64,000 nucleotides of DNA from Welwitschia mirabilis. Lineage: Eukaryota > Gnetophyta > Gnetopsida > Welwitschiales. The stretch covers positions 71,400,376 through 71,464,375 of the forward strand of contig JBOZIK010000001.1 of assembly GCA_051453625.1 (NCBI GenBank), read 5' to 3'. Positions 24,240 to 36,701 of this stretch are shown here, one piece after another. Every line of letters begins with the position of its first letter. Position 1 is the first letter of the stretch. The notes under the pieces are model-generated. The model was not told the origin of the DNA. It did not search any database and saw only the letters and a program-made list of their open reading frames with translations. The position numbers were made by a program, and so were the translations under genes.

Positions 24240-25150
24240 AAGCTGACAAGATTCATTTCATTTAAATTTAGATTTTTTTTTCAAGTAACAAATAAATGGG
24301 TTCATAAATTTTATCATAATCCTAAATATAACAATGATAAGAATCACAATGATTATCTTTATTATAGAAGTGAGGTTTTTAATGATACTTACTTTTTTAA
24401 GGTTCATCCTAATTCCTTTATTAGAAATGTGGTGACCTAATGCAATTCCATTATCAAATAGAAAGAAACTATTCTTCCAAACTCAAATGTATGCTACTCT
24501 CAATGCATTACTTAAGGACCTTCCCTAACCTTTATAAAAATTTTTTAAAGTTTTCACCAAAGATTGAGAAATCATTCATAATAATTTTAATTGAATCCTA
24601 TAACATATTATAAAAGATATTCATCATTGCATATTGAAAAGTACCAAGATCATTACAAAGTCTAAAAGATATATTTCTAAAAACAAATGTTTCAAAAGGT
24701 GAAGTAAAAGTTATTTTTGCTTGATTTTCACTATCTATACAAACCTAGATATAACTACTATACCCATAAAGAAAGCAATAAAAGGAATTTTCTTATATTC
24801 TATCAAGTCTTTGATCAAAATAAGGTAAAGGATAATTATCTTTCTTTGTTATTTCATTTATCTAAATCAATATACATTCTCCACTTCCTATATTTCTTAG
24901 GTACTACTATCAAGGGGCTAATTTACTTACTATCAGGTATGGCATAAATAATTTTAGCATTCATAAATTTAATTATTTCATCTTTTATAACTTATTTAAA
25001 GGCTAAATTTAGTTTATGTTATAGTTTCTTAATAGGTTCTACATTATCCTCAAAGTATGTTTTATGTTGAATAATGGAAGTAGGAATGGCAGCCAAAATC
25101 TTTGTAAGATTGAGTAAACATATTAACCTTAGAAATTATAAGTGAGATTA
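24240..25150 (-). pseudogene. Reverse transcriptase domain, element B
   Basis: The active-site block near 24600-24545 reads IIMNDFSIFGENF on the minus strand: the first catalytic Asp of YxDD is Asn. Fingers and thumb blocks align with those of A and C in the same order. The frame is cut by several stops. Confidence 0.8.
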
Positions 25151-25582
25151 AAATTGATTCTTGTTAAGAAAAAAGATTCTCATTTACTATTAATGATTTA
25201 TTCTGTCATCACATAAAAAGATATATTTCAGTTCACTAAGTAAAGTTTTTAAATTAAAATGTAGATTTCTAGTTTCTATTAATTTTTTATCAGAGTCTAC
25301 TATCATCTCAAACAGTCGTCTGGATGATAGGGGTGAATGATCTATCTTAAAATATTGAATCTCAGTTGTTTTTAAATGTTAAACTTCTTCATAGATTATA
25401 GTTTTAGTTTCTTCAGTCTTCTAATCAAAATACTTGGCTCCTAAATATTCATAATTTAGTTCATTATCATTGAAGGATCTCGAGTTTTTCACTTTAAGTG
25501 GACCATCATACAAGGTAAGCTTAGGAAGTATTAACCATTTCTATTCAAGTGGATGATGCTACAAAAATAATGTTAGCTTAAT

Positions 25583-26100
25583 TTATTCTTCAACATTCCA
25601 CTTGTTACCTAGGTCTTTTTTAGTGGTACCAAAAACTCTAATGGTAATCTTTGTATTTTCTAAGTGATACTCCATCATTCCAATTCTTGTATCAATAATA
25701 TAATGGGATGTTGCATAAAAGGCTTTACCTAGAAGTAGTGGATAACTTCCATTATACACTTCAATTACAATAAAATCTATCAGATAGGATGCTTCCTCAA
25801 TTTGAATCACAATGTTTTTTATTACTTTTAAAGATTTCTTTACTAATGTATTTTCCAATTCTGATATAATACATCTAGGATAAATTCTACTTTTTAAACC
25901 AAGTCATTAATAAATATGTAAAGATATAATATTAACACTTAATTTTATATTAATCAAGGCTTTCTTTAATCTTTTATTTTCTTCTAATGTGATACTAATT
26001 GTTGTTGTCCTAGAATCCTTAAAATTTGGACATTTTTGTAAAACTAAGTTGGTTATATATTGGACTAGGAAGACTTTACTTAGTATGGTTTATTTTTATT
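25583..26100 (-). pseudogene. Aspartic protease region, element B
   Basis: A 91-residue open piece (25583-25858) has PLLLGKAFYATSHYIIDTRI, matching LLGRAFCATTQCIIDT of element A. The active-site block upstream (near 25960-25925) reads ALINIKLSVNIISL, where element A has LIDIGSSVNIMPL, so both the catalytic Asp and the following Gly are lost through G-to-A change. Confidence 0.82.
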
Positions 26101-27960
26101 TACTCCTAATACATTATTTTAATAAGTTAGAACATTTAGGATTTTCTTTCAAGAGTTTCTAAAATGATAAATTTATACTCACATCTTACATTAAAGCTTT
26201 AAGATGATTATTAAAGGTAGGATTAAGATTTAATCTATTAAGCCAAGGAGTAGCAGGTTTTTTACCTTTATCTTGTATAGAATTTTTTTATTAATCTTAT
26301 CAGTTAAAGGAGAAGGAAAGGTATGATTGTTTAATATCTTAATATCCTCTTCTTCTTCTTTAGTTCTCTTATCACTTCCACTTCTTATTATAACCTACAA
26401 TCTTTTCTTACTTTATTAGGATTTGATAAAGGTTGTGTTGCAAGTGATCTTTATGGACTTTGATCTACAAGAATGGTTTATTAAAGAATATTCACTATAT
26501 TTTGAATGTTTTAATTTATATTTACTTGAGATTTTCTTAATTCATGAATGAAATTTATAAGTAAAACATTTTAATTTTGAGAAGTGTATGTAATTGCTTG
26601 ATAATTTGAGCTACTTAGTTGGAAGTTTGAGTTATTTATTTAAAAGCGTACATTTTTAAATCTATTTTTAAATGGTTATAAATTTGGATGATTTGTTTAA
26701 AAGTTCTTGAATTTGTTTTCAAAAGATTAAAAGTTAGGTTGTCCATTCATCCTAGGTTGAAATTAATTTTGATTTTAATTTTGATTTCTAAAGTATGAAG
26801 ACTTTTGGTTAATAGCATGTACTTCTTCATAAATTTTTCTTTGTAAGTTGATAATAATGGAATTCTTTTATTACATCATAATTATCTTTGCACAAATCAC
26901 AAGTTGAAATCACATTATTTTTAGTTGTCACTTTTCCATCTAAAATCATTCAAGTGTATTTTTCTCATGTTGTTTAAAATCCTTAATTACATTTATTGGT
27001 TTTTTTTTTCTATTTTTAGTTCCTTCTTTTCTTCTTTCACATTCTTAAGATCTTTTATGAAATTTTATTTAGGTGTTTATTTAAGCCATATTTAAGATAC
27101 ATTCACTAGTTTTTCTAATAACCTTCATGTATTTTCTATAGTGAGATTCATTAAATTTCCATCATGTGAAAAATCTATAAGTTGTTTAGTTTTATTATTA
27201 AGTATATTATAATAATAATCTATTAATTTTCTTAAGTAAATGCATCAATGGGATTATAATGAATTGTAATAAAAAATTATTCATAGGTAGAGGCATAATC
27301 TTCAGTAAGTTGTTGTTGAAAATTTATTTTCTCTTTCTTCCTTTTTATTATTATTGTTTCACTCATAAATCTTTTTATGAAGCCTTCTTAGACTTAGTAT
27401 TTTATTCTTAAGATTTTACGTGAAATAGTTCTTAGCCATAATTTAAATTTTTTTTAAAATATGATGAGAAAGATAACCATATAATTATGATCATTAATTT
27501 GTTTTTTAATCCTTTCCTAAGGAGAGTACTAATTGTTCAATATTGGCTATATGTTAGAGGGACCTTCATCATTTTATCCATTAAAAATAGGATGTGTGTT
27601 TAGATTTCTTAACTCAATGTCATCACCTAGAGATAGATCAAAATGATTTTGGATTTCATGATTTTCATTTGCAATTAGTTTTTTAAGAGTGGCATTAGCA
27701 TTTAGATCTATAGGAGTAGTAGATGTTTCTATCATAATAACAAAATTAGGTAAAGCTACTTATTTATATTTCTACATAGAATTTGATATTATAATAAAAA
27801 TATTTTCTTCTAAATTTTCTTTTAAAAAATTTTCCTTGAAAAAATTAAACTTAGAAATAATAAATGTAGAAAAGTCTTCTTACTTAATTCATAGAATATT
27901 TTGTGTACCTAGGGTATGTGTACCATGGTTAAGTTCATAGTTGATCAAATCTTTTTGAAT
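26101..27960 (-). pseudogene. gag region, element B
   Basis: The block near 27400-27290 reads FIKRFMSETIIIKRKKE and INFQQQLTEDYASTYE, aligning with the start of the capsid half in element A. The rest is broken by many stops. A plus-strand frame at 27689-27940 is a shadow of this region. Confidence 0.75.
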
Positions 27961-28442
27961 GTTTTATTTGATTAACATCCATTCTTTCTAATATTTTATC
28001 TTTTTATTGTTCTTAATATCCTAGCATGCTGAATTTCATTTTTGTAAGTATTATCTTAGTGGTCATCCAAAGAATGTACCTAGATAATAGAAAACATAAA
28101 AAAAACCAATAATAAAAAAACATAGAAATATAGAATCATAAATAACATAGAACAAAAATTAACAGTTATTATCTAAGTCATTTAAATGATAGAGGGGATG
28201 ATAAGAAAAACCTTAGCTTTTATGAAAATGGAAAACCCTAAGGTTCATAGGCCATCATTGTCATACGTCATCTAGACAATAGTGGAAATGATATGGTGTT
28301 ATTTTCAAAATGCAAATCATAAAATGTGAAAAGAGAAACCTACATTTATACTATAAAAATATAATGCTACTACAGATAAATTTCTGAATCAAAACCCAAA
28401 CTACTTGCTTGAGTAACAACATCTTCGAACTCCAAGTAGCCT
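27961..28442 (-). other. 5' leader of element B
   Basis: Non-coding spacer between primer site and gag. It lacks the telomere-like tract present in element A. It includes a segment with ATCTAAATGATAG-type short palindromic motifs near 28170-28280. Confidence 0.55.
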
Positions 28443-28460
28443 TTTTCAGTAATGATACTA
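28443..28460 (-). other. Primer binding site of element B (tRNA-Asp type, decayed)
   Basis: Minus strand TAGTATCATTACTGAAAA against TGGCGCCGTTGCCGGGGA. All ten differences are C-to-T or G-to-A. It lies three bases from the LTR end at 28464. Confidence 0.8.
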
Positions 28461-28463
28461 AGA

Positions 28464-29709
28464 TGTTGAAGTGCATATTTATGCAAATGTTATATCCTTA
28501 AATAAGTCTTGAAAATTATCAAAATATATATATTTTGCATAACATAACACACTAATATAAATGAAATTACCTGAATGTCATAATTTTATTTAAGGCATAA
28601 GTGAGAATAAAAAGAATTAATTTTAAATAAAATACTTATACACTTTCTAGTATAACAAAATAATAATACAAAGTAAACAATGCAAATAGACATACTATGC
28701 AAGTAAAGCTAAGCTAAATGCAACATTTATCTAATTATTAAATCGACCTATCAAAGCGATTAGCCTTATATAACCTATATCAAGCAAAGAAAGTAATCAT
28801 CAGAGCAAGACCAACCAAAGCTATCAGATTCAAACAAAACATGAAAATAGTATAAGTTAATCTAAGAAATAAAATGTAATGTACCTAAAATGTAAATCTT
28901 AACAAAGGTTATTCTCATGTTGTATATCACAGATGAGTCATCACAAAATCATAAGCAACATAAATCATAAATAAAATGCATATAACCAATGATATAAAAA
29001 GAAAAATATAGTTTTGATTAAGTTGAACCAAAATCTGTATTACAAAGAATCAGCACCTTAATTAATGATACATAGTGCAGTACTAAGAAAGACATCTCTT
29101 TGTAACAACATGAAATATATCTCCTATCCTTCAGTCTCCTATCATGAGAATTTCCAATGTCAAAGAAGATAAAATCAGAATTGAGAATAGAGGAGGTATT
29201 TATTACAAAAAAAACTTTAAAAATAGCAAATACTAATAGACATGATAAAACCTTAATAGCCCTACAAGAATTTGTAAGGCACATAGCAAAATTTTATTGA
29301 AGTTTGGTAAAGAACTATATTTATGTATGATCCTCTAGTCATGTAGAGATCATAAGAGACAATGCCATATCATATAGGATTCACATTAACTACCAAATTA
29401 GTTTAATAAGTGTTTTAGTTAGCATGACTTCTTCTATTATTTGTAATATCATATGGATGATAAGAATGATGATTGCCTTTCTAAAAATGTTTCTTGTATT
29501 AGATCAGCCTCTTTGATTACAAGATTATTACTTTTGATAGAAAGTATTATAATTTGCCTAAAATGCTATTAAATGTAATGAAGATTGCACATTTTATTGA
29601 TACTTTTATTAGCTCTCTATTATTGTCAAAACTCAATATAAACCCATCTAATGTTTTTTAAAACTATTAAAAATATGCTATCAAACACATACAATTTTGT
29701 AGTGCAATA
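28464..29709 (-). repeat. 5' LTR of element B
   Basis: Starts TGTTGAAGTGCATATTTATG on plus and ends GTAGTGCAATA at 29709, followed by GTTTG. The outer terminus, TATTGC on its own strand, has lost the canonical TG by one G-to-A change. Confidence 0.88.
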
Positions 29710-29714
29710 GTTTG
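29710..29714. repeat. Right target-site duplication of element B (GTTTG)
   Basis: Identical to 18502-18506. From here the sequence resumes element C in plus orientation (GTTTGCTAGG, compare ACTTTGCTAAGG at 51069 in D). Confidence 0.85.
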
Positions 29715-32700
29715 CTAGGTTAAAATTTAGAGTAGGTATGCTATCTTCTTCATATTCCTAGTTGTCTATTTTTATTCTATTTTTATTTGATTATTTTATT
29801 TGATATTTCAAAGTCATTTTTGTATTTTTTTCCATCATCATTTTAAGATGTTATTATTTAATAGTTTTCTTATTTTTATTTTCATTTTTACTTGTGTTAT
29901 TTTATTAATAAAAGTTAGTCTTAATTTAGTATTTTGACTAGATATAGTCTCTTTTGTTTAAATAATTTTCTTTATGATTTTTATGAGGTTCCTTTAAGTC
30001 TTTTAGAGTTTTACATATTTTCATGATTATTTTTCAATTTTGGCACTTTTTTAATTTCTTTGTCAAGATTCATCCTACTTAGTGCATTTTAATCATTCTA
30101 TTTTTCTATTATTTTGAGTTTTTCTTATTCTAGACCCTTATCCATCATGATTCTTCATGATTACTTATCTTTCAAAATTTTTGATAAATTTTAATGCCTT
30201 TACATTGATATCTGAGCCTAATAGTTTAACTAACAATTTTATTTTTTTGTAGATTTTTAATGTTTTATCATCCACTATGTCATCCAAATGATAAGGTAAA
30301 TAATGATTGATATTTTTCTAAGAGTCATCTTAAGGCCATCTTCTAGATGACTTAACTAGATGACAATGTAATAGAATTACTATCATGATTCTTTTCCATC
30401 ATTTTTCTTTATTTTTGTATTATTTTCATCCATTTCTTTAGGAGATGATTGTTGCATGAGGGTCTACCAATGTCTTGGATCTTTCACCTATAAGTTAAGC
30501 ATCCCAAATTATGATATTGAAGTAAATTTATCAAAATGAGGTATTTTTTTAATTTCCCTCATTATTTTTAATTTTTTTCCTCCTATTTTTAGCATTTTAA
30601 CACATAGCTTCTATGTATATCAATCCATTTGTTGTGCTATTTGATTTGGTACTTATGGATCTAATTTTCACTATGTACTTTATGAGATATCAAAATTTGT
30701 GCATTTTATAAGGTACAATTAGGTTTTTAATTTTAAACTTTAGTTTCTCAAAAACTGTACATTCAAACATAGTCCTCCTTATAGGTAAATTAATCAGTAT
30801 GATGAAAAGCTTTACACTTCTACTAGATTAGGTTTTTTATTTAAGTACTTTTATTTTTGACCTTCTATGGGCCTATCTATTTTACACATATTGATTTTTC
30901 TCATGATTCAAACTTTTTTTTTGTATGATTAGGTAATATAGGATATATTAATTCTCTTAAATAAAGTTAAGACATATTTTATAATTTTTATACATAAAAA
31001 ACAATTTACAAAGTTATTTATAGCTTTCATGAGATACATTTTAGCAATTTTCACTTGATCTCATGTGATGCACTTTGTGTTGATGACTGATTGGTCCATG
31101 CACATGATGGGCTAGATAGGTTGAGCTAGAGGCCGAGGCATTAGAGCAAGAAGCAAATCTATTAGTACCACTTGAGATTAAGTGTGTAAAGCTAGTTCAT
31201 CCTCACCTTACTAGGCATAATTCCATTCCATTCAAATAACTTCTATCTAAGTTAAAATATAGTTCGGTGATTTTATGAGTTAATTAGGGTTTAATGTAGA
31301 TAAATTATTAATAGATCTTTAGCTCAAATTAATTTTAAATTCATATGGAGCTTATTATATCTCAAAGACTAAAGAGTTTTATGATACCATACACATTGAG
31401 ATGTGATTTGATGCTCATAATCATCCAATTAACATAATTATAGCTATAATCTATGATCATGAGATATCTATTCTTCTAAGTCACATTTCTACTATTACTA
31501 ACTTAATTGGCATTGGAAGTATAAACATTAACTTAGCTAGTGGTGTAGAGAAGTGTCATGCTTATGGAATAGTATTAGACATATCAGTTAATGTTACTAG
31601 TGATAGGCCTGAGAGTTTTGATAATACATTTATCACCTACCTATAAAATTCTTCATAGAGGATCAATCCATAACACTAGTTCATTATTCCATGATAACCA
31701 TGCCATGGTGGCTCATTTATAGATGTTAGATGTATTTAAGTAGGGAGAGTAGTTGGACCTATCAACTTTTATTTAGAGTAGAATCAAGATCATAATTGAG
31801 GCTTGATAACTATAGACTCTAGGATATCCATGCCTCCTCTCAGCTATGTTCAGATACTTTGATATGTCTGAGATTTATGGCTGAGTATAGATTCACACAT
31901 CCACACACACCAGCTTATTACCTATAAGGCATAAGCATCTAGATTGTAGAAGAGGTAGAGAGACCTTAGGTATAAAGACTTATGATTATTATCATTATCG
32001 AGCATATGTAGGCTCTCCTGATTAACATAGAATAGGATCTTAGAAAGGCTATATATTAAGGTTTCACCTTGCTAAAGTAGAGGATGTTTATCCTTGAAAG
32101 GATAGTTTAGAATATTGAGGAGTAACTAACTAATGTGCATTAGCACATATTATGCATTAAGCATGGTGTAATAGTTGACATCTCAGAGGTAATTAAAGTA
32201 TAAGAAGATAAGACTACATGCACCACATGATAGCCATTGATCATTATTTCCTATAGATCCTAAGCACCCTTCATCTTATTTACCTATACTTAAGCGTATT
32301 ATGCATCAAGAATGTATTTTTTCATAACACAAAAAATGATTGATTATGTTGTATTATGCATCTCTTCTATGTGAATTGTATTAAAACTTATGATTTTATA
32401 TAGACATGATTTTCTAAGTATTATTATTATATTCATCTTATATTTTTAAGATATTATTGCACATCATATTATTAGAACATTTCATGATGATGCTTTTTTA
32501 TGTTATACATGATTAGTTGTTATGATATGTTATACATGTAAGTGGGGGATTGTTAATTCTATTAAGTTTTAATGTTTATCTTTCTAAAAACATTTTCATA
32601 AGCTTCTATTTTTTAATAATTATTTTTGAGTCTATCTTCCCATCCATTATTCAGACAACCACCAGGATGATAATACGACCACTTACTTTACATACATGAA

Positions 32701-32858
32701 ATATTTAGTTATCTATTTTGACATTTCTATTCTAAATTTTGATATTTTTAAGATTTTTATAAGTTTATTTATAGTTTTCTAGTTGATTTATCTTTAGTTA
32801 ATTTGGCTTCTAATCATGGTTGTTTACCTAGTTTTGTTAAGGACTAATAAGGCTAACC
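29715..32858 (+). pseudogene. 3' part of element C with a decayed additional reading frame
   Basis: 29715-31080 is non-coding and homologous to 51070-51700 of element D. From about 31290 to 32230 the plus strand shows a mostly single frame interrupted by stops, with KEFYDTIHIEM near 31371 and ISTITNLIGIGS near 31485. A conserved FY motif followed by a short I-LIGI motif resembles the extra 3' reading frame (putative plant transposon protein) known downstream of integrase in Athila/Tat elements. That assignment rests on position and short motifs only. Confidence 0.5.
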
Positions 32859-32867
32859 AAGGGGTTA
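32859..32867 (+). other. Polypurine tract of element C
   Basis: AAGGGGTTA directly before the LTR start TGTTGCGATACC. In element D the same place reads AGGGTGTTA before TGTTGCGATGCC. Confidence 0.7.
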
Positions 32868-34108
32868 TGTTGCGATACCAAATTGTAAGTATTTGATAGG
32901 GTATTTGAAGTAGTTTTATAGGATATTAGATGGGTTTATGCTAAGTTTCTATGATAATGAAGAGCTAAGGCAAATATTATAAAAGCATGCAATATTCATT
33001 ACATTTGATAGCATTTCAGACAAATTACAATACTTCTTATCTAAAGCACTAATTTTTGTAAGAGGCTAGTTTGACATAAAAAACATATTTACAAAGCCCA
33101 TTATCCACCTTATCATTTAGATTATAGTACAAATGACAAATGAACTTATGATGACTAGGATGCTTATTGGACTAATATAGAAAATGATCTACATCTTATA
33201 TGATATGGCATCAAATCTTGTAATATCCAAGTGATTAGTAGGATGACCCCTAAATATAATGCTTCATCAAAGTTCATCAAACTTTTTCCATGTGCCATGT
33301 GCCTTATTTCATAGCTATTAGGGTTTGCTATTTTTTGAGTATTTATTTAAAATATATATCTCCTTTATTCTTGACTCTAACTTTACCTTGTTTACCACTT
33401 GAAATTATCATGACAATAGATCGAATGGTAGGAGATTTATCCTTTGTTATTATCGAGAGACGTCTTTCTTAGTCTTAGTCTATGTATCCTTTATTGAGGT
33501 GCTACACATTTGTAATATGGATGTTAGTTCAAATTAATAAAAATTTTGTTTTTATTTTTATATCATTTGTTATGTACATCTCACTTATGGTTTATATTGC
33601 TTATGATTCTTTGACAGCTTCATCTTTGATATAGATCATGAAAGTAATCTTTGTTAGGGTTGATATTATTAGTTTAGGTACATTGCATTTCATTTTCAAG
33701 ATTAACTTTGTGTTATTTTCATATTCTGTTTGATGCACCTGATATCTTATATTGGTCTTAGTCTAGTAATGCTCTCCTTGATTGATCTATGTTAGAGAAG
33801 GTTAATATCTGTAATAAGTTAATTTGGTAATCGAATAGATGTTCCATTTAGAATAGATCTTGCATCTTATTTACATAGTATATTCATTTGCATTGTTTAC
33901 TTTACATTATTATTTTCTTCTACCTAGGAAGTACATTAATATTTCTTTTGAAATTAATTCTCTTTCTTTTAACCTATGACTTTGATGGTATTATAACATT
34001 TTGGGTTCACTTCCATCTATATTAGTGTGTTGTATTGTGTAGTATATATTTTAGTAGTTTTTGTGATTTTTTAAAGGATGTAATATTCATATAAATATGC
34101 ATTGCAAT
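32868..34108 (+). repeat. 3' LTR of element C
   Basis: Starts TGTTGCGATACCAAATTG and ends near ATGCATTGCAATG. It aligns inverted with both LTRs of B along the full length. The sequence after it does not give a credible primer site, supporting its role as the 3' LTR. A short plus-strand frame at 33290-33472 is incidental. Confidence 0.85.
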
Positions 34109-35388
34109 GATGCACCTATGGTAAATTTTAAATTTCTAATGCATATAATTCAATATAATAATAGGAAATCTTAGTATGATTGTATAAGATGGTTTAATCA
34201 TGGGAATGTACAAACACTTTAAAGTTCTCTTATCATATTATAGTGTCATAATTCTAAAGCCATCATAGTCTCTAAACTATTCTAATTTAGTTGTATGTAC
34301 ATCCTTGAGGTTAATCATATTCTTAGACTAGCTCTAGCTAGAGCTATAGTAATGTCTTAATATTCTCACATAGGCCCTTACCATTACTCTCATAGAGCTT
34401 AGGGATCTAAATATCTTATTATTGACTTACTCCATTTCCTACATACTTTAATTTATAAGCAAAAGCAAACTTAGAAACATCTATTGAATCTTCTTGAGAA
34501 GATGAAAAAGTCTAGATAGAGATTAAATGTTTTTGTATCTTCCTTACTAGATACATATTACTTAGAGAAGATAGAGCTCACTATATCTTTAGAATATCTA
34601 AGATCAAAAATAGAAGAAAAGAAGGAAGAGGAATAAGAGAAGGAAGTAGGTAAAGAGAAAGAAAACACTTCATAAGAAGAAAAGATAAACAAAAAAGAAG
34701 AGGTAGATGAAGAAGAAGATAACTCTAAGAGGAGGAATCTAAGAAGGAAGAGGAGGATACTTAAGAAAATTCAACACCTCATCCTGGGATGACTCAAAAA
34801 TCACTAGAACCATCTTATCCATCTCCATCTTAAGATGCTTATTTATCTCACTTAGGTTTTAGAGACTCTATTATAACATCTACCACTATATTCACTCTAG
34901 TATGCTTTCCATTTTATATTAGTTATGTTTAGAAATGTGTATCATATCATGTACTACTCCTTCCATCTATTTCTCTTTGTGACATAATCTTCACATGAAG
35001 TTATCAGTAGAGGTTGTTCATGTTAATGAGTATCTTGCAATGATTATAATTATATGTGAAGTTTCTATTTCTCTTTTCTTCATTTTTTCTTATTTCTATG
35101 ATTCATCTTCCTTGTCATTAATAATAAATAAGGATAAAAAGTTAGATAATTGATTTTTTATATGTTTTTGATAAATAGTCTTTATGCTTCTAATAGATAA
35201 TATGCATATAAATATGAAATTTTATTTTCGATTATGCTAATGATTAGACTCTGCTAGTAAAATAAAAATATTAGCGTACATAAGGTAACTAGGGTAAAAG
35301 GTAGAAAACATGCTTTAAATTACTTGAAAGTAGGAAAATAAATGTAGTAATCGACTATAATTTTCTAAGGAGTCAATCATATATTAGT
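34109..35388 (+). other. Anonymous segment with a charged, lysine/glutamate-rich reading frame
   Basis: From about 34440 to 34790 the plus strand reads mostly Glu, Lys and Arg (for example SKIEEKKEEE near 34600) with scattered stops. It could be the end of an extra retroelement reading frame or purine-rich simple sequence. An 18-bp perfect palindrome, TAGCTCTAGCTAGAGCTA, lies at 34329-34346. I see no recognisable gene. Confidence 0.35.
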
Positions 35389-35470
35389 GAAGAAGAAGAA
35401 GAAGCAGAAGAAGAAGAAGAAGAAGAAGAAGAAGAAGAAGAAGAAGAAGAATAAGAAGAAGAAGAAGAAG
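35389..35470. repeat. (GAA)n microsatellite
   Basis: About 82 bases of GAA units with two interruptions (GCAGAA and GAATAAGAA). Confidence 0.97.
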
Positions 35471-35899
35471 TGAAACATCAATGAATACTTAACTAGATCC
35501 ATTAAGGGGCCAACAATCTATAAGTCAATGGGATTCAATTAAAGATTAATCACCTAGCTCATTTTCCATGGATGTGACAAGAAAGATTATTCTAGACCAT
35601 AAATGGTTTGACCATTACTTTACCTGTTATAAAAATAAAACTATTGAATACTAATAAAACTTATTAAGAAGTTATTTTAAAATGATAATAATAAGTTTTT
35701 AAACTCTTATTAGTTATCTTAAACATTATGATTGATGGACAACATCTTGAATTCATCTTCTATAAATAGTGAAGTTATTGCAATTGTAAGGAAATTTTTG
35801 ATCTTACTTATAACTTGGAAAAATCACTCAAAAAGATACTTTTACATTATCTACTTAATATATTTATTTTTTTATCATGAAAACACTTAATTAATATTA

Positions 35900-36687
35900 T
35901 AACTAAGCCAATTGGAACTTGTTATTATGGTTAAGAATTGATATAAATATCAATTATATTTATGGATAACTACCACCAAGTCCCATTAGTGTGTGGTTGA
36001 AGTCTACATTAATGATAAAGAAAAATTAGGTTATCTTCATTATTTTGTGCCTAGTCCATATTATTAGTTAATTATATTATTTTTCTTAATTATTATATCT
36101 AGCATTAGTCCTTTGAAGTATCAGTTTACTTGATATTATTAATTAGATGATAAATTACATTGTCCAAATATAGTATTAGATAATCGAATTACAAAAATTA
36201 CCTTAGTTAGATATCATATTTATCCATACCCTCTAGCATAGCTAGTCTTAATAATCTTTCCATATTAATTACATCTAATTGGATCCTTTAAATAAATCAT
36301 GAGTGCCCTTGAATATTAGTGGTCTAAGCTTCTAGAATTGAACATCTACATTTCTTATAGTAGTCCCACTTTCTATTCTAGTATTCTCTTATTATGTTGT
36401 TTTCATGACCTTTTTAAATATTTGTATTATGAACCATATCATTTTATACTAATTTTTAATAATCTCCTCTTTGGTTTTCACCATCATTTATAATGTTATG
36501 TCTACTTTCTACTAAGTCTTATAATATGCATTGTGGTCATACACTAAGGAAAGCATGTAAACCCTAGTGAAACACTAATGGTATTATTTCCTTTAAAAGA
36601 AAGCTATTTATTGTAATAGAAAACATAAATAAATGTTTTATTTTGGAAAAATTTTATTATCTTTTGCTTTCTCTCCCATTCTTAACA
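35900..36687 (+). repeat. Probable copia-type LTR remnant (left end uncertain)
   Basis: Called from its right end: a T/C-rich stretch ending CTCCCATTCTTAACA at 36687, directly followed by a tRNA-Met-type primer site. No second copy is in the window, so the left boundary is a guess. Confidence 0.4.
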
Positions 36688-36689
36688 AG

Positions 36690-36701
36690 TGTTATCGGAG
36701 C
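36690..36701 (+). other. Copia-type primer binding site (initiator tRNA-Met)
   Basis: TGTTATCGGAGC against TGGTATCAGAGC, 10 of 12 matching, two bases after a CA-terminated stretch. This is the common primer site of plant Ty1/copia elements. Confidence 0.5.

Larger units (their letters stand above)
18507..29709 (-). mobile_element. Element B, complete but dead Athila-like gypsy retrotransposon
   Basis: Two LTRs of about 1.25 kb, tRNA-Asp-type primer site, gag, protease, RT, RNase H, integrase, long 3' spacer and purine-rich tract, all on the minus strand and flanked by GTTTG. Protease and RT have lost catalytic Asp residues to Asn, and integrase has lost its first Asp (to Asn) and its Glu, so it is not autonomous. 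Confidence 0.92.
14430..34108 (+). mobile_element. Element C, gypsy retrotransposon, 5'-truncated and split by element B
   Basis: Plus-strand RT, RNase H, integrase, long 3' part, polypurine tract and 3' LTR. The element continues from 18506 directly to 29710 when B and one GTTTG copy are removed: the rejoined sequence aligns with the matching part of element D near 51050-51100. No 5' LTR, gag or protease is visible upstream of 14430. The LTR belongs to the same family as that of B. Confidence 0.85.

Noticed and set aside
27689-27940. Plus-strand open frame of 83 codons
   Set aside because: Shadow on the opposite strand of element B gag.
29018-29284. Minus-strand open frame of 88 codons
   Set aside because: Lies inside the 5' LTR of element B, which does not code; the homologous LTRs do not keep it open.
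33290-33472. Plus-strand open frame of 60 codons
   Set aside because: Lies inside the 3' LTR of element C and is not conserved in the B LTRs.
34329-34346. 18-bp perfect palindrome as a regulatory site
   Set aside because: Single occurrence with no partner or context; could be chance in this composition.
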